DNA of 64,000 bases from Pomphorhynchus laevis (GCA_012934845.2 WNNJ02002049.1:124001-188000); one strand, 5' to 3'; positions 55,101 to 62,343 are shown, numbered from the stretch's first letter. The notes: generated from the sequence alone by a model not told the origin. Program-made: numbers and translations.

Positions 55101-56677
55101 AATTCAAGAACCAACGTATACTGTGAGTTTCCTATTTCATAATGTTTTATTGCCTACTACAATGATTATTATTGTATATTAATAAAAGTCATATTTCTTT
55201 ATATTTGAGCTTTAAATATTATAATATATTTTATAATATTTTTTATGTTATATTAGTTTATATTACAAACTAAATATTTATATTATCTGCGATGTTGTCA
55301 AGCAATTGTTACATTGTTAGTAGTTTGATTTAATGGTTTTATATTTTATTTCAAGATTTTATTAATAAAATTAATAAAATCGTTATCTATTTTTAAAATA
55401 AAATCAATAATTTTATTTAATAAGTTAAAACTATTGTTTAATTTATAAAGCCAATATAATTGTCATTTTATAAATAATAAAAATCAATAATAAATGTTTC
55501 ATATTTATATATTTCATTATTTAAATAAAACTACGCTTTGAAGATTAAAATTTGATATTTACTGCAATTTTTGATTAAACATTTCTATCGTTATATTTAA
55601 AATGTATAAATTGTAGAATTACTGTCGATTCCTCAATTGCCCTGCTTTTAAATTGCTTAAAATAAAACTTATATTTTTAAAAATCGTGAATTATTAGATC
55701 ATATCATTATTATCATAGCATTATCTTATCTTATCAAATCATATCATTATCATAATATCTTATCAAATCATATCGTAATCATTATTATATTATTATCTTA
55801 TCATTAGTTATTACAGCGATATCGTTATTATATCAATTAGTTGACATACATATTGCAACATGTTCACAACATGTTCGCAAGCATTTGTGTAAATAACTAA
55901 TTTAATTAAATAATTAATTTACAAATTATTAATTTTATTATTAATCCTTGTTATTATTAATAATATTATTAATCCTTGTTAGCAGCATCATTCTAAGAGA
56001 AAAATAAGACTAAATATTTAATATTGAATAGATGTTTGCGCTAATGTCAAATTAAGAATTATACAAACCACTAGTTTAATACATTTGATAATGAAAACAA
56101 AATTACTAGCAAGCGAGAAGAGAAAGAACAATTGCCGTCTAGGGACAATAAATTTAAAAACATTTTGCTTGATCAGATTTGCAACAAAGCTTTCAACATT
56201 CGAAAAGTTGACGAAAAAAACTATAAAAAATGTTTAAATATAAAAAATGTGTCGCTTAAAAGTTTGTATTTATTGAGTTTACATTTAAAGTAAAATCGAC
56301 AAGCATCTAAAATATGCCTTTTGTAGCTTTCAAAAAAATAATTTCAACATCTAAGTTATCGGAGGAGAAAAAATACTTTAATACTCTACTTTAGCATTAA
56401 AATTATATATTTGAATAACATTTTTAATTTTCTAATGAAAGTAAAAAAGTAATTATTAAAAAGTAATTATTGTATTATTTAGGAGATTGAAACAGATAAA
56501 TCTGGTAGCTTGTCTCCAGTAAAAGTAATTGATAGAGGACTAAAAATCCGTACGAGTAAATCACCGAAACCAGAAACCAGAATTACGGTCAGGGAAAGAA
56601 GTGCGGAAAACAGCGTATTTACTTTTAGTGAAACAGAAGACGGGGAATTTGTATCTGTATCAACAAACAATGAATGA
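34038..56677 (+). CDS. Multi-exon Ig-domain protein, giant sarcomeric-protein-like (about 1770 aa)
   Basis: Nine coding exons with consistent splice phases: 34038-34185, 40228-40394, 41424-41678, 43881-44058, 46926-50333, 51400-51588, 53037-53741, 55055-55122 and 56483-56677. All introns are GT-AG. The predicted protein has a 60-residue N-terminus, Ig1 (60-147), Ig2 (159-249), a long spacer (250-1359) of degenerate repeats, Ig3 (1360-1448), a low-complexity RTEMQ segment, Ig4 (1588-1683) and a charged tail. The domains are I-set, and three of four lack both disulfide cysteines. There is no signal peptide or membrane segment. This fits a cytoplasmic muscle scaffold of the titin/obscurin/UNC-89 kind. 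I cannot name the orthologue. A kinase or Fn3 domain is absent. Introns are packed with transposon debris. Confidence 0.85.
34935..36310. repeat. 18-bp minisatellite in intron 1
   Basis: About 75 units of GGTTATTTAACCAAAAGA with drift. The core GGTTATTTAACC is nearly its own reverse complement. The unit is a multiple of three, so one frame stays open for 124 codons (35520-35894: repeats of RLFNQK), but this is a by-product of the repeat. It lies wholly inside intron 1. Confidence 0.92.
36311..38090. other. Intron 1 AT-rich DNA with palindromes and a short tandem repeat
   Basis: A hairpin of TTAATGCGAAAATG arms lies near 36641-36671. At 37411-37510 a 35-bp palindrome (GTCAGGTACATCAAC arms) runs into about three degenerate units of TTTGTTGATGTACCTGACG. 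Nothing coding was recognised. Confidence 0.6.
38091..38265. repeat. Inverted pair of hammerhead-like motifs in intron 1
   Basis: Left arm 38091-38141 (minus-strand motif at 38108-38136) and right arm 38219-38265 are complementary. The right arm carries TTGAAGA, GCTAGTAATTACTAGC and GAAATATAATAATTTCGTT; the left arm carries the same motif inverted. About 80 bases separate them. Confidence 0.65.
38510..38612 (-). repeat. Degraded relative of the 39.6-39.9 kb repeat
   Basis: GTGAAGCAGTAGTG and, on the minus strand, TGATGAGTCATTGTGAT correspond to the sequences around the ribozyme-like core at 39825. A 24-base unit, CACTACTGGATTACAGTAGA plus four bases, is repeated twice. The second core strand is lost. 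Confidence 0.5.
38728..39025. repeat. Large inverted repeat, Penelope-like terminal repeat dimer
   Basis: The left arm (from about 38728) and right arm (to about 39025) are reverse complements over about 130 bases: AGGTATTGTTCCTATTCTTGA / TCAAGAATAGGAACAATACC, and GGGTCTCATCAGCTGCTGAC / GTCAGCAGCTGATGAGACCC. The right arm contains CTGATGA-GACCC with an upstream GGGTC-GAAA, a possible permuted hammerhead stem II of five pairs. A direct copy of the right arm's end lies at 39405-39500, after the RT fragment. Confidence 0.75.
39062..39420 (+). pseudogene. Penelope-like element RT, N-terminal part
   Basis: The open frame 39075-39275 reads HNHIIATIDKASNNFVFI and CKKLYYDILMKEV, matching the N-terminal ADKxxxxVV..K.YY segment of Penelope-like RTs. 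After a stop, ILYYIGIQNY-like and, in another frame, KLHK and LRFICSAFKCTLKPADY appear, the P-K-x-H-K...R-x-I block that precedes motif A. The frame then runs into terminal-repeat sequence. It complements the 24.3 kb fragment (central RT) and the 61.5 kb fragment (C-terminus), but is a separate copy. Confidence 0.75.
39405..39505 (+). repeat. Penelope-like terminal repeat fragment
   Basis: GACTGATTAGTGGTGTCCTG and ATCAAGAATAGGAACAATA match the right arm of the inverted repeat ending at 39025, in direct orientation. The RT fragment is thus bracketed by related terminal sequence. Confidence 0.65.
39596..39905. repeat. Inverted terminal repeat unit carrying the hammerhead-like core
   Basis: Arms 39596-39660 and 39846-39905 are complementary (CACCAATCATCTAAG / TTAAATGATTGGT; GATAACAGTAACAAGTACCG / CGGTACTTGGTACTGTTATC). 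The segment between them contains CTCATACACATGACTCGTG and a CTACTCTGCATCCAGTAGAG hairpin. This looks like a Penelope-like or retrozyme-like terminal unit. Confidence 0.65.
39825..39866 (+). ncRNA. Hammerhead ribozyme-like core, type I layout
   Basis: Core strand 1 is CTGATGA (39825-39831). Stem II is GTCAT/ATGAC with loop TGTA (39832-39845). Core strand 2 is GAAA (39846-39849). Stem III is ACGGTAC/GTACTGT with one G-U pair and a three-base loop (39849-39865). The next base would complete a GUU cleavage triplet. The G-C closing pair of stem II and CGAAAC are canonical. Stem I is weak: GATA upstream could pair with TATC downstream, leaving an internal loop, so activity is uncertain. Hammerheads in Penelope-like elements are known, which supports the call. 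Confidence 0.6.
39983..40011 (+). repeat. Solo hammerhead-like motif before exon 2
   Basis: CTAAAGA, then GCCAGTAAGTACTAGC and GAAATATAATAATTTTGTT. The same right-arm sequence occurs at 38224-38265, with a drifted first box. Confidence 0.5.
40228..40394 (+). CDS. Ig gene exon 2 (first half of Ig1)
   Basis: Acceptor TTTGTTAG, donor GTAAGT. It starts in phase 1 and ends in phase 0. It reads APVFLLSLEDSTVEKGG and DGNPTPTVNWFKNGILI, an I-set strand A to C pattern with the conserved W. The position of the B-strand cysteine is valine (LEVIVDG). Confidence 0.9.
40395..41423. other. Intron 2, AT-rich
   Basis: Simple AT-rich intron without recognised insertions. Confidence 0.7.
41424..41678 (+). CDS. 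Ig gene exon 3 (end of Ig1, start of Ig2)
   Basis: 85 codons, phase 0 to 0, acceptor TTTATTTAG, donor GTATGT. It completes Ig1 with EADDTDAGVYSVEAINEYG (D-x-G-x-Y-x-x-x-A-x-N; the F-strand cysteine is replaced by V). It begins Ig2 with CPKFLKHFSDIHAAKGD and FEAIIYGNPKPN. Confidence 0.92.
41679..42837. other. Intron 3, first part
   Basis: AT-rich; nothing recognised before the LINE insertion. Confidence 0.6.
42838..43390 (+). mobile_element. L2/CR1-group LINE 3' end, second subfamily (copy H), in intron 3
   Basis: In one frame with stops, the plus strand reads IDYCLSLLVFSSKSS, LKPLQRLINTAVRILFRLRK, FDHISSYLSKL, FRLLCLTYRLLHCNSPSYL and RSLHIAAPLLWNSLPNHLR. These are the same C-terminal landmarks as subfamily 1 (AVR-LLRLRRFDH; AAPL-WN-LP), with about half the residues changed. 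The 3' hairpin is GCACAC/GTGTGC followed by ATTTGCCACATTAAAA. It is inactive and sense to the host gene. Confidence 0.85.
43391..43880. other. Intron 3, last part
   Basis: AT-rich; ends with the acceptor ACATCTTTAG. Confidence 0.6.
43881..44058 (+). CDS. Ig gene exon 4 (second half of Ig2)
   Basis: Phase 0 to 1. It reads IQWLFNNKSIHNPRY (conserved W), YTLVVSNTCFDDDGKFTI and AENANGKASCSARLFV. The F-strand pattern D-x-G-x-F-x-x-x-A-x-N is intact except that the cysteine is replaced by isoleucine. Donor G|GTAAAT. Confidence 0.9.
44059..46925. other. Intron 4, AT-rich
   Basis: About 2.9 kb. A 90-base GC-richer patch lies at 46015-46105 (GATGACACTGAGATCTTGCA), of unknown origin. Several AT palindromes occur (for example 45555-45590 and 46370-46470). 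No gene was seen. Confidence 0.6.
46926..50333 (+). CDS. Ig gene exon 5, 3.4-kb spacer exon with degenerate repeats
   Basis: 1136 codons without interruption, phase 1 to 1. It starts after GTGTTTAG, and the G carried from exon 4 completes the first codon. Three zones are visible. An N-terminal charged part has phosphosite-like SSDEE, FSDEE and SCSSDK patches and basic runs (GKRHGKRHRSKKERNR). A middle part has at least seven units of the form [LIV]-x-[LIV]-P-K...H-[ST]-[ST]-T-[IV]-[IV]-x-[RKH] (for example IPKSRHTSTFV, GEHSSTIVRERG, GAHSSTVVLRER, STHSTTVIHQ and GKHTSTIIREKG). The last part has units such as VELQMPMISIEPSRSVLFADI and VQVNIPGIEIDRSCSKVIAK. The final 26 residues begin Ig3. The long open frame within AT-rich DNA shows it is under selection. 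Confidence 0.95.
50334..51399. other. Intron 5, AT-rich
   Basis: Nothing recognised. A stretch near 50925-50965 (TTATCTTAATTTATCAAACT, then ATCGGCAATAACTATTAC) is repeated in intron 6 at 51768-51810. Confidence 0.65.
51400..51588 (+). CDS. Ig gene exon 6 (main part of Ig3)
   Basis: Phase 1 to 1; acceptor TAATTTTAG, donor T|GTAAGA. It continues Ig3 from LILDCKVT in exon 5 with MWLKDGYTPKHYCRF, ILARLTIPHVSEDDRG and IYTCIAISGVY. This is the only Ig domain here with both canonical cysteines and the W. Confidence 0.92.
51589..53036. other. Intron 6, AT-rich
   Basis: Nothing coding was recognised in 1.4 kb. A short repeat is shared with intron 5. Confidence 0.6.
53037..53741 (+). CDS. Ig gene exon 7 (low-complexity segment plus Ig4)
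   Basis: 235 codons, phase 1 to 1. The N-terminal half is polar and ends in a 15-bp tandem repeat encoding RTEMQ about three times and decayed units (GNEMQ, MNMVQ), probably a short coiled or disordered spacer. Ig4 follows: KPDFLLTKSLEPSMTKSEG, DKVEWSLNGKPLESD and NAAIEQAGVYTVNLFDHQG. The W and the D/E-x-A-G-x-Y motif are present; both cysteines are absent. Donor G|GTATTA. Confidence 0.9.
53742..55054. other. Intron 7, AT-rich
   Basis: A ~60-base stretch (TATTGTTCTTTTGTAA, then ATTTTATAAAATTACAT and ACCTGAAATTTAAT) occurs twice, near 53960-54020 and 54235-54300. Otherwise nothing. Confidence 0.6.
55055..55122 (+). CDS. Ig gene exon 8 (small linker exon)
   Basis: 68 bases, phase 1 to 0. It reads EAPRRFQDISSDITEKIQ and EPTYT. 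Acceptor TTTATAG, donor GTGAGT. It is accepted because phases on both sides match and the sequence is open and polar like the tail exon. Confidence 0.75.
55123..56482. other. Intron 8, AT-rich, containing one copy of a 247-bp duplication
   Basis: See the repeat at 55691-55937. The remainder holds nothing recognised. Confidence 0.65.
55691..55937 (+). repeat. 247-bp direct duplication, copy 1 (intron 8)
   Basis: Identical, as far as read, to 56915-57161, offset 1224 bp. It includes GCGATATCGTTATTATATCA and CATGTTCACAACATGTTCGC. Internally it is rich in TATCATTA/ATCTTATC steps. Confidence 0.9.
56483..56677 (+). CDS. Ig gene exon 9 (C-terminal tail and stop)
   Basis: 64 codons and TGA at 56675. 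It reads EIETDKSGSLSPVKVIDRG, then KIRTSKSPKPETRITVRER and FSETEDGEFVSVSTNNE. SP-rich, charged and probably disordered; it carries possible proline-directed phosphosites (SLSP, KSPKP). Confidence 0.85.
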   Translation, partial: EIETDKSGSLSPVKVIDRGLKIRTSKSPKPETRITVRERSAENSVFTFSETEDGEFVSVSTNNE

Positions 56678-56722
56678 TCATAGATTAATCTAAATTTCAT
56701 CATCGTAGCTGTTAAAAACTCG

Positions 56723-56728
56723 AATAAA
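56723..56728 (+). promoter_or_regulatory. Polyadenylation signal AATAAA
   Basis: The first canonical AATAAA after the stop codon, 46 bases downstream. In AT-rich DNA such hexamers are common, so this is a position-based call. Confidence 0.5.
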
Positions 56729-57319
56729 TGAATGTTCAACAACAAAGTATCATAATTTTGAAAGTACAATCTGTTAAAGTAGTTTGAATTTACAATCTTG
56801 ACTAATTTTTAATGAATACGAGTATTTTTATATCATTAACGATATAACCTTGCAAGATAGCGTTAATATCCTTTACGCATCATATTATTATATCACTAAT
56901 ATTAGATCATATCATTATTAGATCATATCATTATTATCATAGCATTATCTTATCTTATCAAATCATATCATTATCATAATATCTTATCAAATCATATCGT
57001 AATCATTATTATATTATTATCTTATCATTAGTTATTACAGCGATATCGTTATTATATCAATTAGTTGACATACATATTGCAACATGTTCACAACATGTTC
57101 GCAAGCATTTGTGTAAATAACTAATTTAATTAAATAATTAATTTACAAATTATTAATTTTAATTAATAATATAATATTATTTATAAAATTTATTTCATAT
57201 TAAATTAATAATTCATATAAATTTTTATTGTTTGATTTTGTTTCTTTTTTTACAGGACTTTTAATATCTAAGTAATTAAGTATCTTGCCCACATCTGCAC
57301 TTTCGCGTTGCCATCAAAT
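56729..57319. other. 3' flank of the Ig gene with duplication copy 2
   Basis: AT-rich. It holds the second 247-bp copy (56915-57161) and nothing else recognised. Confidence 0.6.
56915..57161 (+). repeat. 247-bp direct duplication, copy 2 (after the gene)
   Basis: Same as 55691-55937. The two copies bracket the last coding exon and the predicted poly(A) signal. Confidence 0.9.
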
Positions 57320-57792
57320 TGTCTATGCAAAAGTTGATAGCTGTACAAAAAGTTATTTTTTTAATTCTATTTGACCATAATTCTATTTGGACAAAACTTT
57401 CCATGAAAACCGTCAAGAGAACATCTTATAATACATACTCGCTTTCCTTGACTTCCAAACTTATAAATGTTCGGGAATTCAACGGCAGGCGTAAATTGGA
57501 TATCACTATCCAGTAAGTGTTGCTTCGAATTCTAATTCGATAAACGCGAACGAAACGCCGCCATCTCAATTAAGGAGAAACGTCTTTGCAGGATTATACA
57601 TGCAAGCAGATCATATACAAAAAGACTGAACAAAAGTGGGCTAAGAGCTTTACCCTGAGGAACGCCCTTAATTTGTTGAAAGTAATCTGAATATTTTATT
57701 CCATTAAAGACTCGGACAATGTGAGGAGAGAGAACCTGATGTAGTACATCAGGTTCCTGATGAGAACCTGATGTAGTACATTTAATAATCAT
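57320..57792 (-). pseudogene. LINE reverse transcriptase motif B fragment
   Basis: The minus strand from 57792 down reads LSPHIVRVFNGIKYSDYFQQ and IKGVPQGKALSPLLFSLFVY (RT motif B, GVPQG...SPLLF). After 57540 another frame gives SDIQFTPAVEFPNIYKFG, which resembles the post-motif-C segment. Motif C is missing, probably by deletion. A palindrome (57732-57756, GAACCTGATGTAG arms) marks its 5' edge. Confidence 0.7.
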
Positions 57793-57813
57793 AATTATTT
57801 ATCATAATATTAT

Positions 57814-57990
57814 CTCCCGTGGTTGAATGGTGGAGGCGTGTGCATTGCAAACTCTATGTACAGGGTTCAATCCTCGATCATGCATTCTCTCTTGACTTCT
57901 CTGTAAGCACACGTCAAAGCCACAAGATCGCGTTGTCAAAAGGTGTAGGGGCACCTGATGATGAATCGTGTTCACTCTTCATAATTATAA
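57814..57990 (+). mobile_element. tRNA-derived SINE-like sequence
   Basis: A-box TGGTTGAATGG (57820-57830) and B-box GGTTCAATCC (57864-57873) match the internal Pol III promoter consensus at tRNA-like spacing. GTGTGCATTGCAAAC could be an anticodon arm. The acceptor stem does not close, so this is not an intact tRNA gene. A non-tRNA body of about 100 bases follows (CACACGTCAAAGCCACAAG, GGGGCACCTGATGATGAATC). Other copies would be needed to confirm a SINE. Confidence 0.5.
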
Positions 57991-58699
57991 TATTAAAATT
58001 ATTTACTTTGTGTGCTTCCAATTCTAGTCTTTAAATTATATTGTATGGTATACCGTGTATATAAGAATATATTTGTACGATTGATTTCAAGACAAATTCA
58101 ATTTTATAATACTTTCACAACAATTTTTCACACAAATAAGCTCTACTTTGTAGTCATAACTGATATTTTACATGAATGTATTGTTAATGCATGTAAGATG
58201 GAACTGATATTGCATGTTAGATCAGCGAAGCAAAGACGTATTCTTATATAAAAAATATCATTACATATTCTTTTAATATTTTCTATTTTAAAGGCAAATT
58301 TACAGATTACATCTTTAGAAAAACTTTGAATTTAAAATTACTCTATACAACATTTTAAATAAAACACTATTATTTTGTTTAAAACTATAATTGATTCATC
58401 CATCGTTTCGGTCTCAGAAATGAGTAAATATCCAACATCTAAAGGATATGTTAATATATTAAGCAAATATATATGATAGTAATAATTTAATAATCTGATA
58501 ATAATGTAATAATATGATTATTACATTATTCATATAAAAACTGGTATATTTATATAAACTGGAATTCATATAAAAACTGGTATAATACAGGGCCAATTTG
58601 CGGGCAACCTTAAATGTATAAATCCTTAAGGCTAAAAAAGTTATTTTAATAATTAAAAAAATGTAATAATATGATAGTAATAATGTTGTTATAATAAAT
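57991..58699. other. AT-rich DNA
   Basis: Short frames at 58012-58251 have no recognised content. A ~20-base stretch (CATATAAAAACTGGTAT) is repeated near 58530 and 58570. Confidence 0.45.
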
Positions 58700-60175
58700 A
58701 TTCAGAATGGAAATTGTTCCAAGTTGCTTAAAACAGTCTATGGTTCGCTCGATACCTAAAGACAAATTACCTATCATAATCGACAATTTTAGACCCATAA
58801 GTCTAGTGCCGGCTATAGCAAAAGTCCTAGAGATGTGTTTAAAAAAGGGATTTTTGGATAAATACATAACTACAGTATCCAACTCTCAATTTGCTTTCAA
58901 ACCTAACAGCAGTGCTACGAACGCCCTTGTCGCGATTAATGAACGAATACTAAAAGAAATTGACTCTTCAAGCTGTCCCGTAGTAATAATAATTCAGGTC
59001 GATATTTCAAAAGCTTTCGATTGTGTCAATCATCACATTTTAATCAACAAGTTAGTTAAAAACAACTTCTATACTGGCATATAGCCTTTATTTCTTCATA
59101 TTTACTAGATAGAACTCAACGTGTAGATTACAAAGAGATAGTTTCAGATAGTTATACAATGTCAATCGGAGTACCTCAAGGAAGCGCATAATCGCCGTTT
59201 TTATTCGTAGTCTACGGTGATGATTTTTATTCTATTCTGCAATCCAGCGTATGTGTGAAATCTGCTGATGACATCTCCATAATCGTAAGTTCGTCGAACT
59301 TCTTAAATTCTAATAGAGATGTAAGCTAGAGTTGGACAATCTGATAAAATGGACTGACCTAAATGTATTGAGCTTAAATAGATCAAAATCAAAAATTATG
59401 CATATCAACCTAAAGAGTCGGCATAGCCCATCGATAGTCGATCATGGGCTGAAACGAGTTAATAGTCTTCGAATACTAGGCGTTAATTTTACCGCCGACC
59501 TGTCTTGGTCTCTTCATATTGATGAGGTCGTCAGAAAATGCAGTAGCCGACTTTATCTGATAAGGCGCATTTCGGCATTATAAGCCTCTCCCACTCAGTT
59601 AGAGGTTGTATATATTGCATTAGTAAGATCATTACTAGTTTTGGATATCCCGCTTTTTGTAATTTAGCCTTACGAGACCTTCAAAAAATGTTAAAAATTC
59701 ATAGGTTCGCAGAGCGCATTTGTAGAAAAAATTTAGTCACTCTCGCGGAAGTTTTAAACATGGCGTTTACCAAACTCACTCGTAATATAGAGTGAATATC
59801 CCAATTATTTGAACTTTGTTTCGTGCATACTAACTGTACTAAACATAGTAAGTGTGGTCATAAAACGTTTGGCTTGAAAGCACTTCGAATCGAAAAGTTT
59901 TCATCTTCGTTCCTATTCAAAGCTGTTAGATCATTAGGAGAGCAGAGTCGAAAATCCAGAAGGTTGTAAATTGGCAATCTCCACAGCTTAGTAAAACAAT
60001 TTTTCTTGAATAGTGTTTATCCTACCTTTTCATAGCTGCAAATGATCCTTATTATTATATATTTTTTATTTTTTTATCAAATTTAAAGAAGTTGCATACA
60101 AATTAAGCAGAGATAGTTGCCTGCTTGTATTTTATAACATGTTCACTTTTATTTAATAAAGAATCAATCAATCAA
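58700..60175 (+). mobile_element. 5'-truncated CR1-like LINE, RT to 3' tail
   Basis: Starts within the RT: 58707-59084 reads SIPKDKLPIIIDNFRPISL (NxRPISL), FAFKPNSSATNAL and QVDISKAFDCVNHHIL (motif A). Across frame shifts come SIGVPQGSA, a stop and SPFLFVVYGDDF (motif B region), then SADDISIIVSSS (motif C, ADD). The frame 59332-59583 gives LDNLIKWTDLNVLSLNRSKSK and SLRILGVNFTADLSWSLHI. The 3' end is AATAAAGAATCAATCAATCAA, a short tandem tail (AATC) as in CR1 elements. It is inactive. Confidence 0.85.
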
Positions 60176-60727
60176 ATATTATTAATCAATAATAATCTGA
60201 TAGTAATAATTAAATCCCAAATTTCCTCATTACAATAAAAATACAAATTTTGTTATTTAGAAATACATTTTAAGTTTTGCACGTGTAATATCAAATAAAA
60301 TATATAATAATATGTAATGTATAATAATATATAATAATATAATAATATGTTTATAAAACATATTAAATATTACTATAATAATTCCTGAGTGAACCATTAA
60401 AGATAATTTACAATTAAAAAATGGTTTGAATTAAAATTAGAATGAAATAGAAAATAAGTCAATTCGATTTCGTGAAATATGATGATATTTAAGTGATCAC
60501 ATCATTCGATAGGACAAATAAATTTTACTAAACAACTATAAACGATTCAGCTAACTTTCTGTTCTATTTTTACATTTCGGGAAATCAAATATTTTTATTT
60601 AATAAAGAATACTGTATAGTTTAATGTTTTTGCATTCAAATATGCTGACGTTTTAATAAATTATAAAAGATAATAAATATTAGAATAAACATTTCATTTC
60701 CTTTTTAAATGTTTTAAAAATGAAAGT
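60176..60727. other. AT-rich DNA
   Basis: Nothing recognised. Confidence 0.5.
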
Positions 60728-61150
60728 TTTTTAATGTGGCAAATGCACACAGACTGTATGCTTACACGCATACAAAAGTGAAACAGATTAAAAGAAGTTA
60801 CTCGTTTAGTAGCATCGATTTTAGTTGCTCTTTGAAAAATTGGAGTGAGGATGATGATCGCAGATGATCAGGTAGGGAATTCCAAAGGAGAGAAGCAGCG
60901 ATATGTAGGAATCGACGGCCGAAGTTGGTTGAGTGAAGAGGTACGTGTAGCAGAAGAGAAGCACAGGAACGTAGGTGAGTAGAATGAGAGCGAGATCCAC
61001 TTAGAGTTGGCAGATAGAGATAAGAAGGAGAATTACAATGGCGAAGGCGATAAGTTAGACAAAGCAGACGAAAACAAACGCAATGTTCAATACTTAGCCA
61101 TCCAAGTTTTAATAAATAGGAGGAGATATGATCCTATGTCTTCCTATATA
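60728..61150 (-). mobile_element. L2/CR1-group LINE 3' end, second subfamily (copy I)
   Basis: The minus strand reads LGWLSIEHCVCFRLLCLTYR, LRHCNSPSYLYLPTLSGSRS, TNFGRRFLHIAASLLWNSLP and SSSSLQFFKEQLKS, about 85% like copy H. The 3' hairpin (GCATAC/GTGTGC, one stem change) and ATTTGCCACATTAAAAAAC form the end at about 60731-60770. Confidence 0.85.
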
Positions 61151-61479
61151 TGATCGTATATGATCGTTCCAACTAGCAAGCGTCAATATTGTGATATAGT
61201 TTAATATTATAAATTAAAATATCAATAACAGAATTACAAATTATATATAATTTGGTAATTATATTATATATTATATATAATACAATACTTCTTTATATTA
61301 TATACAATATATAATATATATCATATATTAATTTTATATTTTATATTAATATAATATTATATAATATTATATAAGATAATATCAATATAATATTATATAT
61401 TATATATTAATATATAATATATTATATATTATACATAATACTTCTTTATATATTATATAAAGAAGGTGTATATCTAGAT
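61151..61479. other. Low-complexity AT tract
   Basis: Nearly pure TATAATATTA-type sequence with many overlapping palindromes; nothing else. Confidence 0.7.
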
Positions 61480-61824
61480 ATGATCATTAAATTAACATTA
61501 ACTAAAACTACTATTAATTTATATCGTAAAGATGACATATTTAAATTTACAAGAAACATATTTTTGCATGAGCATTCATGCATACCATATAATATAAAAT
61601 ATAATACATTAAATAATAAAATTTTAAGAATTGCAACAATATGTAATGATATTGACTTTCTTCAAAATCATTTAAATAATTTAATAGATACATATTTTAA
61701 ACTAGGTTACTATAAAAATAACATCAAGCAGAAAATAGTAAAATATATAAATCAACACAATAATATAAAGAATAAATTTAAACTCTTAAGTGGCAAATTT
61801 TTATGGATGGATAATAAATAATAT
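61480..61824 (+). pseudogene. Penelope-like element RT, C-terminal part
   Basis: The open frame reads LTKTTINLYRKDDIFKFT, LHEHSCIPYNIKYNTLNNKI, LRIATICNDIDFLQNHLNNL and YFKLGYYKNNIKQKIVKYI, ending MDNK and stop. The S-x-I-P-x-x-x-K-Y-N...LR...C...F...L...GY segment is the thumb/C-terminal part of Penelope-like RTs. The last codons overlap the start of the terminal repeat at 61807. No GIY-YIG domain is present; in this copy the protein seems to end before it. Confidence 0.75.
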
Positions 61825-62030
61825 ACTTTGTATTAGAATAAGATACTAGATAGTTTTATCAGAGGAAATACATCATTAGCATGTATTTGGCCCCGCTGCT
61901 ATGTTGAGTAGAGGAGTTAGGGGCCGAAACCTGATAGCATAGCAGTTCCTCCTGATGACCTCTAATTCTTATTCTGATACATAGATTTTATCTATTAGTC
62001 AATTCATTAAAATTGATTTTTATTTTTAAT
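61807..62030 (+). repeat. Penelope-like element terminal repeat (pLTR), copy 2
   Basis: Counterpart of 23703-23925. Here the stem GGCCCC/GGGGCC is perfect, CTGCTATG/CATAGCAG is kept, and GTA precedes GAGGA, which pairs with TCCTC before CTGATGA. Confidence 0.75.
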
Positions 62031-62343
62031 TTCAGTTTATAATTCATCTTGATATAAATTATATAAAATCTTATAACAATTATTTATTATTAATTAATTT
62101 GTTATTATTTAACTATTTAACTTTTATTTTGATTTTTTTAATTTGCAATATAAAATTCGTAGACTCAGTTAGCTTTTTTAATTTCTAATATTAATATAAT
62201 ATTTCATTTAATATATTTTATAATACATGTCAATTTTAATTTTTTGTTAAATATTCAAAATTAATACTCTTGTTGGGTGTAGCAACTTTGTAGATATGTA
62301 AGAATAACAACAAATTAACAGTTGAAGATAAATAGAGTAACCC
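62031..62343. other. AT-rich upstream region of the second Ig gene
   Basis: An in-frame TAA lies two codons before the ATG at 62344. A possible acceptor AATTAACAG is at about 62315-62323. No promoter motif stands out. Confidence 0.4.

Noticed and set aside
57814-57886. Functional tRNA gene
   Set aside because: A- and B-boxes fit but the acceptor stem does not pair.
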